From contig NZ_LT222319.1 in assembly GCF_900074915.1 (NCBI RefSeq), forward strand, positions 558,001-622,000: DNA of 64,000 nucleotides, given 5' to 3'. Of this stretch, positions 8,584 to 18,393 are shown in pieces; positions within the stretch are counted from its first letter, which is position 1; the number at the start of each line of letters is the position of its first letter. The stretch is from Pseudomonas cerasi. GTDB lineage: Bacteria; Pseudomonadota; Gammaproteobacteria; Pseudomonadales; Pseudomonadaceae. The notes beneath the pieces are model-generated. The model ran no database searches. It was not told the origin of the DNA and saw only the letters and a program-made list of their open reading frames with translations. A program made the translations under genes and the position numbers.

Positions 8584-10539
8584 TCACGCGCCAGTTGAGG
8601 TCGGGGTTTGTGCGGGAACATTGCGATTTAGCAGTTCCCTAAGCTGAATTTTCTCTTCTGCGCTCAGCTCGGTCTGCCGAGCCTTGCTGATCAGATGTTC
8701 CAGACTGCGCTCGCGTTGGCGAGCGGATAAGCTAGTTATAGTGTCGAAAAACTGTTGTTCAAGGTTGTCGGCCTCAATCAGCCATTCCTTTTCTGCCAGT
8801 GCGCGCAGCAAACGGCCCTGCTCAGTCCCGTGCCATCGCGCTATCAACTGTAACGACCGAAGGTTCGGATTCTTTTGCCTGGCCTCGATAAGAGCGACCA
8901 GCAGTTGTGCGTTGGATTGGTCTTCTGCAGCGAAATGGCTGGCATTTTCGACCTTTTCCGCCAATTCGGGGTGATGCAGCAAGGTTCTCAGTGCGGCCTG
9001 CATGGGCGGCTCGACGGCGGTGGGGACGCGCGGCGTGCGAGGTTCGAAGTCCTGGCGCTTGCCTTTTTTGCCCCAGGATTTGTTGTCCCATTTTTTTTGA
9101 TTCGGACCGCCGGTTTTCTTCTGCGTCCATTCCTGTTGAGGCTCGTAACCGCCTTGTGGCTGGTAATCGGCAAAATCAGGCATGGCGTCGTAGTCGACAT
9201 ACGGGTCGTAACTCGGTGGCGCCTCCGCTGGCGCGCTCTGCACCAGCTGGCTGACGGCCTCGCCGGTCAGCCCGGTAATTTCGGTCAGGCGCTGACGCAT
9301 CAGAATACGCAGGTTCGCGCCGGGCACCTTGTCGATCAATGGCGCCGCGAGGGTGGCCATGTGCGCCTTGCCCTCCAGCGAGCGCGGGTCGGACTCTTTG
9401 GTCAGTTGCTCGAAAAAATAATCGGCCAGCGGCTGCGCGTGCTGATTGATACGTGCCTTGAACGCATCTGTGCCCTCGGAGCGCACCAGCGTGTCCGGGT
9501 CTTCGCCCTCGGGAAGAAACAGAAAGCGCGCCCGGCGTCCGTCCTGCAGGTTCGACAGGGTCGCTTCCAGTGCCCGCCATGCAGCGTTACGCCCGGCCTG
9601 ATCGCCGTCGAAGCAGAACAGCACGTTGGGCACCACCCTGAACAGGCGCTTCAAGTGCTCTTCGCTGGTCGCAGTACCCAGCGTGGCCACGGCATTGCGC
9701 AAGCCTTGCTGGGCCAGGGCGATGACGTCCATGTAGCCTTCGACGACGATGATTTCATCGAGGTTGCGATTGAATTTGCGCGCCTCGAACAACCCGTACA
9801 GCTCCTGACCCTTGTGGAAAACCGGTGTTTCCGGGGAGTTCAGGTACTTGGGTTTGTCATCACCCAGTACGCGGCCGCCAAAGGCAATGACACGCCCGCG
9901 TGAATCGCGAATCGGAAACATCACCCGGTCGCGGAAGCGGTCGTAGCGTTTGCCGGTTTCGGCGTTCTCGATCAGCAGGCCGGCATCGATCATCACCTTT
10001 TGCTGCAATGAGTCGCTGCTCAGGTGCTTGTACAGGTTGTCCCAGCCGGGAGGGGCGAAGCCCAGGCCAAAGTCCCTGGCGATTTCGCCGGACAGCCCGC
10101 GGCCCTTGAGGTAATCCACCGCAGCCTTGCGTGACGGGTGGCTTTTCAGGGCCTGACGGTAGAACTCGGCTGCGGCGGTCAGCAGCGGGTAGAGCGGGGA
10201 ATCGGTCGGTTGCCGGGGCTTCTGGCCTTTTATGCTCTGTTCGCGAGGCACTTCCATGCCGGCGGCCTTGGCCAGGTCCTCGACGGCCTGGGGGAAGTCC
10301 AGGTTGTCGTGGTCCATGATGAAGCCGAGCGCGTTGCCACCTGCGCCGCAACCGAAACAGTAATAGAACTGCTTGTCCGGGCTGACGCTGAAAGACGGTG
10401 TTTTCTCTTTGTGGAACGGACAGCACGCGGTGTAATTCTTCCCGGCTTTCTTGAGCTGCACGCGCGAGCTGACAACATCGACTATATCGGTGCGGTTCAG
10501 AAGGTCGTCGATAAAGCTCTGGGGAATCAGCCCGGCCAT
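8584..10539 (-). CDS. dnaG: DNA primase
   Basis: DnaG makes RNA primers for lagging-strand DNA synthesis and binds the replicative helicase. An N-terminal zinc ribbon is present (ACCPFHKEKTPSFSV with YYCFGCG). It is followed by the RNA polymerase core with a TOPRIM domain (IIVVEGYMDVIAL, then CFDGDQAGRNA) and a C-terminal helicase-binding region after a low-complexity linker. From the ATG at 10539 (MAGLIPQSFIDDLL) the protein is 651 residues; the frame extends six codons upstream only by using a weak TTG at 10557. It precedes rpoD in the macromolecular-synthesis operon. Confidence 0.98.
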   Translation of the reverse strand: MAGLIPQSFIDDLLNRTDIVDVVSSRVQLKKAGKNYTACCPFHKEKTPSFSVSPDKQFYYCFGCGAGGNALGFIMDHDNLDFPQAVEDLAKAAGMEVPREQSIKGQKPRQPTDSPLYPLLTAAAEFYRQALKSHPSRKAAVDYLKGRGLSGEIARDFGLGFAPPGWDNLYKHLSSDSLQQKVMIDAGLLIENAETGKRYDRFRDRVMFPIRDSRGRVIAFGGRVLGDDKPKYLNSPETPVFHKGQELYGLFEARKFNRNLDEIIVVEGYMDVIALAQQGLRNAVATLGTATSEEHLKRLFRVVPNVLFCFDGDQAGRNAAWRALEATLSNLQDGRRARFLFLPEGEDPDTLVRSEGTDAFKARINQHAQPLADYFFEQLTKESDPRSLEGKAHMATLAAPLIDKVPGANLRILMRQRLTEITGLTGEAVSQLVQSAPAEAPPSYDPYVDYDAMPDFADYQPQGGYEPQQEWTQKKTGGPNQKKWDNKSWGKKGKRQDFEPRTPRVPTAVEPPMQAALRTLLHHPELAEKVENASHFAAEDQSNAQLLVALIEARQKNPNLRSLQLIARWHGTEQGRLLRALAEKEWLIEADNLEQQFFDTITSLSARQRERSLEHLISKARQTELSAEEKIQLRELLNRNVPAQTPTSTGA

Positions 10540-11019
10540 GGCGTTCTCATCATTCAAGCGTGGTGCAAAAGTATCGGATGACTCTACGAGCGTTCCGTCA
10601 GCCTGTCAGCCGTCTTTTTGAAGACGTTGGCAATAAACGGGCACGTCTTTGCATCCGAAGGGCGGTGTTGGCCTGAAAGGGATAAAGCTTGATCCCGCGA
10701 GTGGATCAGAAAGGCCGCAAGCTTCGTTGTCCACGAGAAGTGGTCAGAGCTTGAAGGCACGGAAGACGCTGCCTTGGCTGAGCTTCTTGCGAAGTCATCA
10801 AGGCATACTCGTCTGGTCATCGGTCGATGTGCTGCCCGAGTGGGCATGACCGATGTAGCCTGTGAACAGGCTGGACGTGCTTGACTGACATATCCGAGTC
10901 GCATCGGCGGCTTGGACAGGATCAATCAATAACGCTAACGCAAAACAGCGAAGCTGTAACTGCCGACAGCCCGGCTGGTTGGCCGGGCAAGGCAGAAGCT
11001 TGCGACGAAGGTCTGTAAA
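10540..11019. other. Unassigned 480-bp gap between dnaG and rpsU
   Basis: In some other pseudomonads a small YqeY-like gene lies between rpsU and dnaG; I do not find one here in either direction. The plus strand has about 60 protein-like codons around 10690-10885 (EKWSELEGTEDAALAELLAK) without a start codon. The minus strand has a 113-codon frame (10584-10925) with poor, Ser/Arg-rich composition. Neither is supported. The stretch may hold the remains of a gene plus the promoter and 5' leader for dnaG-rpoD. Confidence 0.35.
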
Positions 11020-11235
11020 TTAATACAGACGAACGGCGCGGCGCTGTTCGCGCTGGACTTTCTTGGCGTGGCGTTTGACAGCAGCTGCTGCCTTGCGCTT
11101 ACGCTCCGAAGTCGGCTTCTCGTAAAATTCGCGGCTACGAACTTCAGCCAGAACACCGGCTTTTTCGCAGGAGCGCTTGAAACGACGCAGAGCTACGTCG
11201 AAGGGTTCGTTCTCTTTAACTTTGACGGCTGGCAT
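11020..11235 (-). CDS. rpsU: 30S ribosomal protein S21
   Basis: This 71-residue, highly basic protein reads [20 protein letters not shown] and ends [11 protein letters not shown], the conserved S21 form. S21 is part of the 30S platform and assists start-site selection near the 16S 3' end. It is the first gene of rpsU-dnaG-rpoD and is divergent from tsaD, the standard gammaproteobacterial arrangement. Confidence 0.99.
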
Positions 11236-11433
11236 CCAGAGCTACCTTCATTCATTACCGGGGTCAACGCTCAGTGCAAACACTGCACAAAAGTACGTCG
11301 GTTTTTAAGGGTTGCGGATGTTAACCCCTCATTGAGAGGAATGCAAAGCCTCTGATCGAAAACCGCTGGTCGGCACCTCGGTCGGCGACTATTATGCGCG
11401 CCTTCAAATCTGCCCCCTACAAGGCGCAACCCC
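11236..11433. promoter_or_regulatory. Divergent promoter region rpsU / tsaD
   Basis: This 198-bp intergenic region separates divergent start codons and must contain the promoters of the macromolecular-synthesis operon (minus) and tsaD (plus). I did not identify definite -35/-10 pairs or the LexA box known upstream of rpsU in enterobacteria. Confidence 0.5.
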
Positions 11434-12459
11434 ATGCTAGTACTGGGATTAGAAACCTCCTGCGATGAAACCGGCGTCGCATTGTACGACAGCGAACGCG
11501 GTTTGCTTGCGGACGCATTATTCAGCCAGATCGACCTGCATCGTGCCTATGGCGGTGTGGTGCCGGAGCTGGCTTCACGCGATCACGTCAAGCGCATGCT
11601 GCCCCTTATTCGCCAGACACTGGCCGAGGCGGACTGCGTGGCCACGGATATCGACGCCATTGCCTACACGGCCGGCCCTGGATTGGTCGGCGCCTTGCTG
11701 GTCGGCGCTTCGTGCGCTCAGGCGCTGGCATTCGCCTGGGATATCCCGGCGCTGGGCGTGCATCACATGGAAGGTCATCTGCTGGCCCCGATGCTGGAAG
11801 AAAACCCGCCACAGTTCCCGTTCGTCGCCTTGCTGGTGTCTGGCGGTCATACGCAGCTGGTGCGCGTCGACGGCATCGGTCAGTACGAGCTGCTGGGCGA
11901 GACCCTGGATGATGCCGCAGGCGAGGCCTTCGACAAGACCGCGAAGATGATGGGCATGCAGTACCCCGGCGGCCCGGAGATTTCAAAGGCGGCCATGCAG
12001 GGCGTGGCGGGGCGCTTTGTCTTCCCTCGGCCGATGACTGATCGGCCCGGGCTGGAATTCAGCTTCAGCGGCCTGAAAACCTCAGCGCTCAATACCTGGC
12101 AGCAATGCCGGAACGCTGGAGACGACAGTGAGCAAACCCGCTGCGACATCGCTCTGGCCTTCCAGCAGGCGGTAGTGGAGACTTTGACCATCAAGTGCAA
12201 GCGCGCGCTCAAGCAGACCGGCCTCAAGAGCCTGGTGATTGCCGGTGGCGTGAGCGCCAACAAGGCACTGCGCGCCTCGCTGGAAAGCATGCTTGGCGAC
12301 TTGCGCGGGCATGTCTATTACGCACGGCCCGAGTTTTGTACCGATAACGGCGCCATGATTGCGTTTGCCGGTTGTCAGCGTTTGCAGGCCGGACAGAAGG
12401 AAGATTTGAGCATCAGCGTGCAGGCGCGCTGGCCCATGGAGCAGTTGTCGGGGCTGTGA
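11434..12459 (+). CDS. tsaD: tRNA threonylcarbamoyladenosine transferase TsaD
   Basis: TsaD transfers the threonylcarbamoyl group to A37 of ANN-decoding tRNAs, in complex with TsaB and TsaE. The 341-residue ASKHA-fold protein starts [20 protein letters not shown]. It has the metal-binding HHMEGHL motif (HxxxH) near residue 110, the phosphate loop [11 protein letters not shown], and a C-terminal [12 protein letters not shown] motif. Length and start match the family. The gene is divergent from rpsU. Confidence 0.98.
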   Translation: MLVLGLETSCDETGVALYDSERGLLADALFSQIDLHRAYGGVVPELASRDHVKRMLPLIRQTLAEADCVATDIDAIAYTAGPGLVGALLVGASCAQALAFAWDIPALGVHHMEGHLLAPMLEENPPQFPFVALLVSGGHTQLVRVDGIGQYELLGETLDDAAGEAFDKTAKMMGMQYPGGPEISKAAMQGVAGRFVFPRPMTDRPGLEFSFSGLKTSALNTWQQCRNAGDDSEQTRCDIALAFQQAVVETLTIKCKRALKQTGLKSLVIAGGVSANKALRASLESMLGDLRGHVYYARPEFCTDNGAMIAFAGCQRLQAGQKEDLSISVQARWPMEQLSGL

Positions 12460-12482
12460 CGGCAGGCGAGGTGGGTTACGCC

Positions 12483-13052
12483 TCAGAAATGTCGTTCGCG
12501 CCCGGCGAGCAGGTCGCGTAGATTGCCGCGATGGCGCCAGACGATGAGCAGGGTCAACACGCTCATCGGCAGCAACGCATGAGGCTCCTGCCACGCCAGC
12601 AACGGCAGGGTCAGGGGTGTGGCGATCAGGGCTGCGAGCGAGCTGGTGCGGGTCAGGTAGAGCGTCAGCAGCCAGGCGACTATCGCCAGGGCGGCGGCAG
12701 GCGGATACAGGCCCAGCAGCACACCGGCGGCGGTCGCTACGCCTTTGCCGCCGCGAAAGCGGAAGTACAACGGGAATAGATGGCCCAGCACTGCACACAC
12801 GCCGATCCAGCCCTGCTGTGCGGTGTCCATATTCCAGGCGCTGGCGATCAGGATCGGCACCAGGCCTTTGCAGAGGTCGCCGAACAGGGTCAGGATGGCG
12901 AGTTTTTTTCCGGCCAGACGCAGCATGTTGGTCGCGCCAGCATTGCCGGAGCCACTGGCGCGCGGGTCCGGCCTGCCGCTCAGGCGGCTGAGCAGAATGG
13001 CGAAGGACAGCGAGCCAAGCAGGTAGGCGAAGGTGGCCAGTAACCAAAACAT
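12483..13052 (-). CDS. plsY: Glycerol-3-phosphate acyltransferase PlsY
   Basis: PlsY is the inner-membrane enzyme that acylates glycerol-3-phosphate from acyl-phosphate, the first step of phospholipid synthesis. About five hydrophobic segments are visible. Conserved motifs are [11 protein letters not shown] (motif 1), [12 protein letters not shown] (motif 2) and [13 protein letters not shown] at the C-terminus. From the ATG at 13052 the protein is 189 residues, the usual Pseudomonas length, with GGAA about 8 nt upstream; an ATG at 13061 is less likely. It converges on tsaD and is divergent from folB. Confidence 0.95.
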   Translation of the reverse strand: MFWLLATFAYLLGSLSFAILLSRLSGRPDPRASGSGNAGATNMLRLAGKKLAILTLFGDLCKGLVPILIASAWNMDTAQQGWIGVCAVLGHLFPLYFRFRGGKGVATAAGVLLGLYPPAAALAIVAWLLTLYLTRTSSLAALIATPLTLPLLAWQEPHALLPMSVLTLLIVWRHRGNLRDLLAGRERHF

Positions 13053-13126
13053 GCGAACCATTCCGGGCGAGGATGCCCTGATTCTAACGGCGCATCGCGC
13101 CCTTGTCGTGCAGTGGAGAGTAGTGC

Positions 13127-13480
13127 TTGGACAGAGTTTTCATCGAGGGCCTTGAGGTCGATACGGTCATTGGCGCCTATGACTGGGAGCGCGGCATTCG
13201 TCAGTGCCTGCGTCTTGACCTCAGCTTCGCCTGGGACAATCGCCCCGCAGCTGCTGGGGACGATCTGAGCAAGGCTCTCGACTACGCCAGTGTTTCGACA
13301 CGTATTCAGGCATTCGCCGAGCAGGCACAGTTCCAGCTGGTGGAGACCTTCGCCGAGCGACTGGCTGAAGTGCTGATGGGTGAATTCAATATTCCCTGGC
13401 TGCGCCTGAAACTGACCAAGCCCGGTGCTGTAGCGGCCGCTGCCGGTGTGGGCGTGGAGATCGAGCGCGGATGTCGCTGA
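13127..13480 (+). CDS. folB: Dihydroneopterin aldolase
   Basis: FolB cleaves 7,8-dihydroneopterin to 6-hydroxymethyl-dihydropterin in folate synthesis. The 117-residue protein begins [20 protein letters not shown], with the conserved substrate-binding Glu in [10 protein letters not shown] and the catalytic Lys in [10 protein letters not shown]. Translation starts at TTG 13127, with GGAG about 9 nt upstream; no in-frame ATG gives the conserved N-terminus. The 3' end overlaps folK by 10 nt, coupling two consecutive folate enzymes. Confidence 0.95.
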   Translation: MDRVFIEGLEVDTVIGAYDWERGIRQCLRLDLSFAWDNRPAAAGDDLSKALDYASVSTRIQAFAEQAQFQLVETFAERLAEVLMGEFNIPWLRLKLTKPGAVAAAAGVGVEIERGCR

Positions 13481-13995
13481 CGCGGATTTTCCTCGGCCTG
13501 GGGAGCAACATCGAGCGCGAGCGCCACTTGGTAGCGGGGCTTGATGCGCTGGATGGCTTCCTGACCGACCTGAGCTGTTCGCCGGTTTTTGAGAGCCATG
13601 CCGTGGGTATCAAGAGCGGGCCGTTCTTCAACCTCGTGGTGTCGGCGCTGACCGATCTGCCCTTGATGGAGCTGGATCGGCGCCTGAAATTCATCGAGGC
13701 GGACAATGGCCGCTATGCCCCGGATCGCAAAGGGTTGCCGCTGGATATCGATGTGCTGCTGTATGGCGAGCAGGTCGGTAGTTTCGACGGGTTGATTCTG
13801 CCGAGGGCGGAAATCTTAAAGAATGCCTTCGTGCTGCGCCCATTGGCGTTGATCGCCCCTGAACGTCTGCATCCTGGTGTAGGGATTGCCTTCAGCAAAC
13901 TTTGGGCTGATGCGCAAATTGATCAGCAGCTTTGGCCGGTGGCGTTCGAGTGGCGCGGGCTGGCACTGACGCCTGAGGATTTGCTGCGTAGCTGA
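13471..13995 (+). CDS. folK: 2-amino-4-hydroxy-6-hydroxymethyldihydropteridine pyrophosphokinase
   Basis: FolK pyrophosphorylates the FolB product. The 174-residue protein has the conserved LGLGSNIERERHL start, PFFNLVVSALTDL and the active-site stretch DRKGLPLDIDVLLYG; family members usually read RxxPRxLDxDxLxY. It is slightly longer than the E. coli enzyme at the C-terminus, as in other Pseudomonas. It overlaps folB. Confidence 0.95.
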   Translation: MSLTRIFLGLGSNIERERHLVAGLDALDGFLTDLSCSPVFESHAVGIKSGPFFNLVVSALTDLPLMELDRRLKFIEADNGRYAPDRKGLPLDIDVLLYGEQVGSFDGLILPRAEILKNAFVLRPLALIAPERLHPGVGIAFSKLWADAQIDQQLWPVAFEWRGLALTPEDLLRS

Positions 13996-14019
13996 GCGTG
14001 TCCGCGCCTTCCCGCTCTA

Positions 14020-14110
14020 ACGCTTCTCGTGCCAAGGCTGAAGATCGGACGCAGAGCGTCCAGGGCTGCGCTACCACGCGGAGCGTGGGAGCGATAACCG
14101 TGCACAAGAG
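14020..14110. repeat. REP-like palindromic repeat
   Basis: This short intergenic stretch has the hyphenated palindromes GGACGCAGAGCGTCC and CCACGCGGAGCGTGG. Similar cores (GGACGCGGAGCGTCC, CCACGCGGAGCATGG) recur near 34700-34930 and 42720-42850. They are typical Pseudomonas REP elements and lie between the convergent folK and cca genes. Confidence 0.7.
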
Positions 14111-14114
14111 CCTG

Positions 14115-15344
14115 TCAGGCGATGTGCTCAGCCTTGTAGGTTTTCAGTGCCTTCAAACGCTCGTTTTTCAGCGCATCACCCAGTTCCTTGCCCTTCAGAC
14201 CCTGTTCCAGCAACGGCTGTACTGATACCGCGCGTGCGGCCTCGGCTGCGCCGCGCAGGTAACCGGCCTGTGGATAACTGCGTTGTTCAAAGCCGTGACG
14301 TCCTCGCGCGTCCATCTCGCACGCCGCAATGAACTCTTCAAAACGCTGCGGGCGGCGGTAGACGTCGAAGCTTTGCAGCAGCTCCAGCAGGGTCGAGGGT
14401 TTCAGCTCCAGCGCTCGGTGGCCGTGCGTGTGGTACTGGCCGACCAGCAGCGCCAGTTCCTGGCAGTCCCTGGGTACACGAAAACGCTCGTTCACCACTT
14501 TTATCAGGCGCAGGCCGGTGTGCTCATGGGCGATGTGCCTTGGCCATTCGGCTTCCGGCGTCAGCCCTTTGCCGAGGTCGTGCAGCAGGCAGGCCCAGCG
14601 AACCGTTAGCGGGTGTTTGTGGCGTGCGGACTGTTCGAGGACGCTGAGCACGTGTACACCGGTGTCTATTTCCGGGTGATGCGCCGCCGGCTGCGGTACG
14701 CCAAACAACGCTTCGACCTCCGGCATCAGCTCCTTGAGCGCGCCGCAATCGTGCAGCACCTGAATGAACACCTGAGGCTGTTCCTCCATGAGTGCGCGAG
14801 AGATCTCTTTCCAGCTTCGCTCGGCAGTCAGCGCCTTGAGTTCGCCCGATTCACTGAGCTGTCGCATCAGCCCAAGGGTCTCGGGGGCAATGGTAAAACC
14901 GTAACCGGCGTAACGTGCGGCGAATCGGGCCACGCGCAAGACCCTGAGCGGATCTTCGGCGAATGCGGGGGAAACGTGACGCAATATCCGCGCTTCCAGG
15001 TCCTTCTGGCCGTTGTAGGGATCGGTTAAATTACCGTCCTTGTCTTCCGCCATGGCGTTGATCGTCAGGTCACGCCGAATCAAATCCTGCTCAAGCGTCA
15101 CCTCGGGGCTGGCGTGGAAAACAAAGCCTCCGTAGCCCACGCCGCTCTTGCGCTCGGTGCGCGCCAGCGCGTATTCCTCATTGGTCAGCGGATGCAGAAA
15201 CACCGGGAAATCTGTACCGACCGGACGATAGCCCTTGATCAGCATGTCCTCGGTGTTTGCGCCGACCACGACCCAGTCGATGTCCGTGACAGGTTGACCC
15301 AGAAGACGGTCGCGTACAGCACCGCCCACTTTATAAATCTGCAT
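14115..15344 (-). CDS. cca: Multifunctional CCA-adding tRNA nucleotidyltransferase
   Basis: The enzyme adds and repairs the 3'-CCA of tRNAs. The 409-residue class II enzyme has the nucleotidyltransferase motifs [11 protein letters not shown] and DIDWVVVGA at the N-terminus, the [10 protein letters not shown] motif, RVARFAARY, and a C-terminal HD domain (LLHDLGKG) with phosphodiesterase and phosphatase activities in the E. coli type. The ATG at 15344 gives the standard [12 protein letters not shown] start. Confidence 0.97.
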   Translation of the reverse strand: MQIYKVGGAVRDRLLGQPVTDIDWVVVGANTEDMLIKGYRPVGTDFPVFLHPLTNEEYALARTERKSGVGYGGFVFHASPEVTLEQDLIRRDLTINAMAEDKDGNLTDPYNGQKDLEARILRHVSPAFAEDPLRVLRVARFAARYAGYGFTIAPETLGLMRQLSESGELKALTAERSWKEISRALMEEQPQVFIQVLHDCGALKELMPEVEALFGVPQPAAHHPEIDTGVHVLSVLEQSARHKHPLTVRWACLLHDLGKGLTPEAEWPRHIAHEHTGLRLIKVVNERFRVPRDCQELALLVGQYHTHGHRALELKPSTLLELLQSFDVYRRPQRFEEFIAACEMDARGRHGFEQRSYPQAGYLRGAAEAARAVSVQPLLEQGLKGKELGDALKNERLKALKTYKAEHIA

Positions 15345-15441
15345 AAAAAACCTCCGTAAGCGCGACAGGATAAACCTTGTGCCGTGCTTGCGGAGGCTAA
15401 AGCTGAATGAATAGGCGTTTTAAGCGCTATTGCCCTGGCGC

Positions 15442-17004
15442 TTAAAGGTGGACGACCGCCATATCAAGCCGGGGATATTCACTGTCGGCATGCTCGCCTT
15501 TCGGGGGGACGTGATGGGTTTTGACCACTTGATCGCCCTGCAAGGTTTCCAGGTGGATGTCAAAGCCCCACAGCCGGTGCAGGTGTTTGAGCACCTCGTC
15601 TGTCGATTCACCGAGCGGTTTGCGATTGTGCTGTTGGTGGCGCAGGGTCAGCGAGCGGTCGCCTCGGCGGTCGATGCTGTAGATCTGCACATTGGGCTCC
15701 CGATTGCCCAGATTGTACTGCGCAGCAAGTATCTCGCGGATGGTTCGGTAGCCGTTTTCATCATGAATGGCGGGCACCAGCAAGTCATCCTGCTGGTCGT
15801 CGTCCATGATGCTGAACAGTTTCAGGTCGCGAATCACCTTGGGCGACAGGTACTGGAGGATGAAGCTCTCATCCTTGAAGCTGGTCATCGCAAACTTGAT
15901 CGCCGTCAGCCAGTCGGTGCCGGCGATTTCCGGAAACCACTGCCGGTCTTCATCGGTAGGGTTTTCGCACATCCGGCGGATGTCCTGATACATGGCAAAG
16001 CCCAGCGCGTAGGGATTGATGCCGCTGTAGTAGGGGCTGTCAAAACCGGGCTGAAAAATCACGCTGGTGTGCGACTGCAGGAACTCCATCATGAAGCCGT
16101 CAGTGACCAGCCCTTCGTCGTACAGGTCATTCATCAGCGTGTAATGCCAGAACGTCGCCCAGCCTTCGTTCATCACCTGGGTCTGGCGCTGTGGATAGAA
16201 GTACTGCGCAATTTTGCGCACGATGCGCACCACTTCACGCTGCCAAGGCTCCAGCAGCGGGGCGTGTTTCTCGATGAAATAGAGAATGTTTTCCTGCGGC
16301 TCGGCCGGGAAGCGTGCATTGTCTTCCTTGCTGCTTTTGTCGGCATTTTTCGGGATCGTGCGCCAAAGATCGTTGATCTGCCGCTGAAGGTGCTCCTCAC
16401 GGTCCTTCTGCCGACGGCGCTCCTCTTCGGCGGAAATCGGGTACGGGCGCTTGTAGCGGTCCACACCGTAGTTCATCAACGCATGGCAGGAGTCGAGCAA
16501 GTCCTCCACGGCATCGATGCCATGGCGTTCCTCGCACTGCATGATGTACTGCTTGGCGAACACCAGGTAATCGATGATCGAGCTGGCGTCGGTCCAGGTC
16601 CGAAACAGGTAGTTGCCCTTGAAGAAACTGTTGTGGCCATAGCACGCATGGGCCACGACCAGCGCCTGCATGCAGATGGTGTTTTCTTCCATCAGGTAGG
16701 CAATACACGGGTCCGAGTTGATTACGATCTCGTAGGCCAGGCCCATCTGGCCGCGAGAATAGGACTTTTCAGTGCTGAGGAAGTGTTTGCCGTAGGACCA
16801 ATGGTGATAGCCCAGCGGCATGCCCACCGAAGCATAGGCGTCCATCATCTGCTCGGCCGTGATCACTTCGATCTGGTTGGGGTAGGTATCCAGCGCATAC
16901 CGCTCGGCAATCCTGCCGATTTCGCGGTCGTAGGCGCGGATCAGTTCGAATGTCCACTCTGACCCCGTGGAAAGGGGTTGGCGCTTCTGCTCTCTGGCGG
17001 TCAT
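15442..17004 (-). CDS. SpoVR family protein
   Basis: The 520-residue protein is the SpoVR/YcgB type, widespread in proteobacteria and linked to stationary-phase and stress physiology; its molecular activity is not settled. Typical segments include [52 protein letters not shown] and [20 protein letters not shown]. It is the last gene of a prkA-yeaH-spoVR set on the minus strand, and its ATG overlaps the end of the DUF444 gene by 4 nt. Confidence 0.95.
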   Translation of the reverse strand: MTAREQKRQPLSTGSEWTFELIRAYDREIGRIAERYALDTYPNQIEVITAEQMMDAYASVGMPLGYHHWSYGKHFLSTEKSYSRGQMGLAYEIVINSDPCIAYLMEENTICMQALVVAHACYGHNSFFKGNYLFRTWTDASSIIDYLVFAKQYIMQCEERHGIDAVEDLLDSCHALMNYGVDRYKRPYPISAEEERRRQKDREEHLQRQINDLWRTIPKNADKSSKEDNARFPAEPQENILYFIEKHAPLLEPWQREVVRIVRKIAQYFYPQRQTQVMNEGWATFWHYTLMNDLYDEGLVTDGFMMEFLQSHTSVIFQPGFDSPYYSGINPYALGFAMYQDIRRMCENPTDEDRQWFPEIAGTDWLTAIKFAMTSFKDESFILQYLSPKVIRDLKLFSIMDDDQQDDLLVPAIHDENGYRTIREILAAQYNLGNREPNVQIYSIDRRGDRSLTLRHQQHNRKPLGESTDEVLKHLHRLWGFDIHLETLQGDQVVKTHHVPPKGEHADSEYPRLDMAVVHL

Positions 17005-18272
17005 GACACTAACCTTCGCTGAAAGAGTTCGCGGAATACCGGATAGATATCACCGGCAGAGACCAGCTGTTGCTGGGCAAACGTGTCGGCAAAATCTTCA
17101 CCGATGCGTTCGTATTCATACCACAAGGCCTGGTGCTCGCGCGGCGTGATTTCCACGTACGTGTAGTACTGCACGAAAGGCATGATCTGTTTGGTGAGAA
17201 TTTCCCGGCAGATGGGCGAATCGTCGTTCCAGTTGTCGCCATCCGACGCCTGTGCCGCGTAGATATTCCAGTCACTGCTCGGGTAGCGTGCGGCCATGAT
17301 TTCCTGCATCAGTTTCAAGGCGCTGGAAACGATGGTGCCGCCGGTTTCCCGGGAATAGAAAAACTCTTCCTCGTCCACTTCGCGGGCGCTGGTGTGGTGA
17401 CGAATGAAGACCACGTCGATCTTGTCGTAGTTACGTTTGAGGAACAGGTACAGCAGAATGAAAAAGCGCTTGGCGATGTCCTTGGTCGCTTGGGTCATGG
17501 AGCCGGAGACGTCCATCAGGCAAAACATGACCGCTTTGGAGCTGGGGTTGGGTTGCTTGACCAGCAGGTTGTACTTGAGGTCGAAGGTGTCGAGGTAGGG
17601 CACACGACGGATGCGTGCTTTCAGTCGGTCGATCTCTACTTCCAGTTCCTGAATATCACCGAAGTTATCCGGCTCTTCACGCTTCATGCGCTCAAGCTCG
17701 GTAGTGGCCTCCCTGAGTTTCGCGCGACTGCTGCCGGACAGCGCAATGCGCCGTGCATGCGCCGAGCGCAGGGTACGGATGATGTTGATCCGCGACGGAT
17801 TGCCTTCGTTACTGATCCCGGCACGCACGGTCTTGAAGGTGTCGGTGCCGGTCAGGTTGCGCTTGACCAGGTTCGGCAGCTCAAGGTCTTCGAACATGAA
17901 CTCGAGAAACTCTTCCTGAGTGATCTGAAACGAAAACTCATCCATCCCTTCGCCGGAATTGCCCGCCTTGCCGGGGCCCTTGCCGCCACCGCCGCCTTGA
18001 GGGCGGGCGATGTGCTCACCTGTGGTGAACTCCTTGTTGCCAGGATGAACAACGGTCTGTTTGCCGCCGCGACCGTGGTGCAGGACCGGTTCGTCGATGT
18101 CACGCCCGGGAATGCTGATCTGCTCGCCGTGTTCCATATCAGTGATGGAGCGACGGCTGACTGCTTCCTCCACTGCTTTCTTGATGTGGTCACGGTAACG
18201 CCGCAGAAACCGCTGCCGGTTTACCGTGCTCTTGTTCTTGCCGTTGAGACGTCGGTCGATCACATAGCTCAT
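17001..18272 (-). CDS. DUF444 / YeaH family VWA-domain protein
   Basis: This 423-residue YeaH-type protein has a basic N-terminus ([20 protein letters not shown]), a glycine-rich stretch ([15 protein letters not shown]) near residue 95, and a C-terminal von Willebrand factor A-like domain with a MIDAS motif ([20 protein letters not shown]). It is co-transcribed with the PrkA kinase and SpoVR. The three genes are co-conserved and are induced by starvation in enterobacteria. The exact function is unknown. Confidence 0.95.
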   Translation of the reverse strand: MSYVIDRRLNGKNKSTVNRQRFLRRYRDHIKKAVEEAVSRRSITDMEHGEQISIPGRDIDEPVLHHGRGGKQTVVHPGNKEFTTGEHIARPQGGGGGKGPGKAGNSGEGMDEFSFQITQEEFLEFMFEDLELPNLVKRNLTGTDTFKTVRAGISNEGNPSRINIIRTLRSAHARRIALSGSSRAKLREATTELERMKREEPDNFGDIQELEVEIDRLKARIRRVPYLDTFDLKYNLLVKQPNPSSKAVMFCLMDVSGSMTQATKDIAKRFFILLYLFLKRNYDKIDVVFIRHHTSAREVDEEEFFYSRETGGTIVSSALKLMQEIMAARYPSSDWNIYAAQASDGDNWNDDSPICREILTKQIMPFVQYYTYVEITPREHQALWYEYERIGEDFADTFAQQQLVSAGDIYPVFRELFQRRLVS

Positions 18273-18289
18273 AGGCTCCTCCGGGGAGC

Positions 18290-18393
18290 TTCAAGTTGTA
18301 AGCATCAAGCTGCAGGCGAGCATGCAGTCGATCCCGAGCCCGGGCCTCGATCGCTTTTCGCCTGCAGCTGATAGCTTGAAGCTTGCAGCTGCT
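18290..18393. repeat. Intergenic inverted repeat between prkA and yeaH
   Basis: Related 18-20 nt blocks lie in inverted orientation around a central GC-rich part (CGAGCCCGGGCCTCG). The left block is AGCTTCAAGTTGTAAGCATC and the right is GATAGCTTGAAGCTTGCAGC. The hairpin sits between two genes of one operon and could stabilise or attenuate the transcript. It resembles a second Pseudomonas intergenic repeat type. Confidence 0.55.

Noticed and set aside
10584..10925. A 113-codon minus-strand frame in the dnaG-rpsU gap
   Set aside because: Ser/Arg/Pro-rich composition, no ribosome binding site and no recognisable family. I kept the region as unassigned.
15430..16962. A 510-codon open frame antisense to the SpoVR gene
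   Set aside because: Complete overlap with a conserved gene and no motif. High GC makes such shadows common here.
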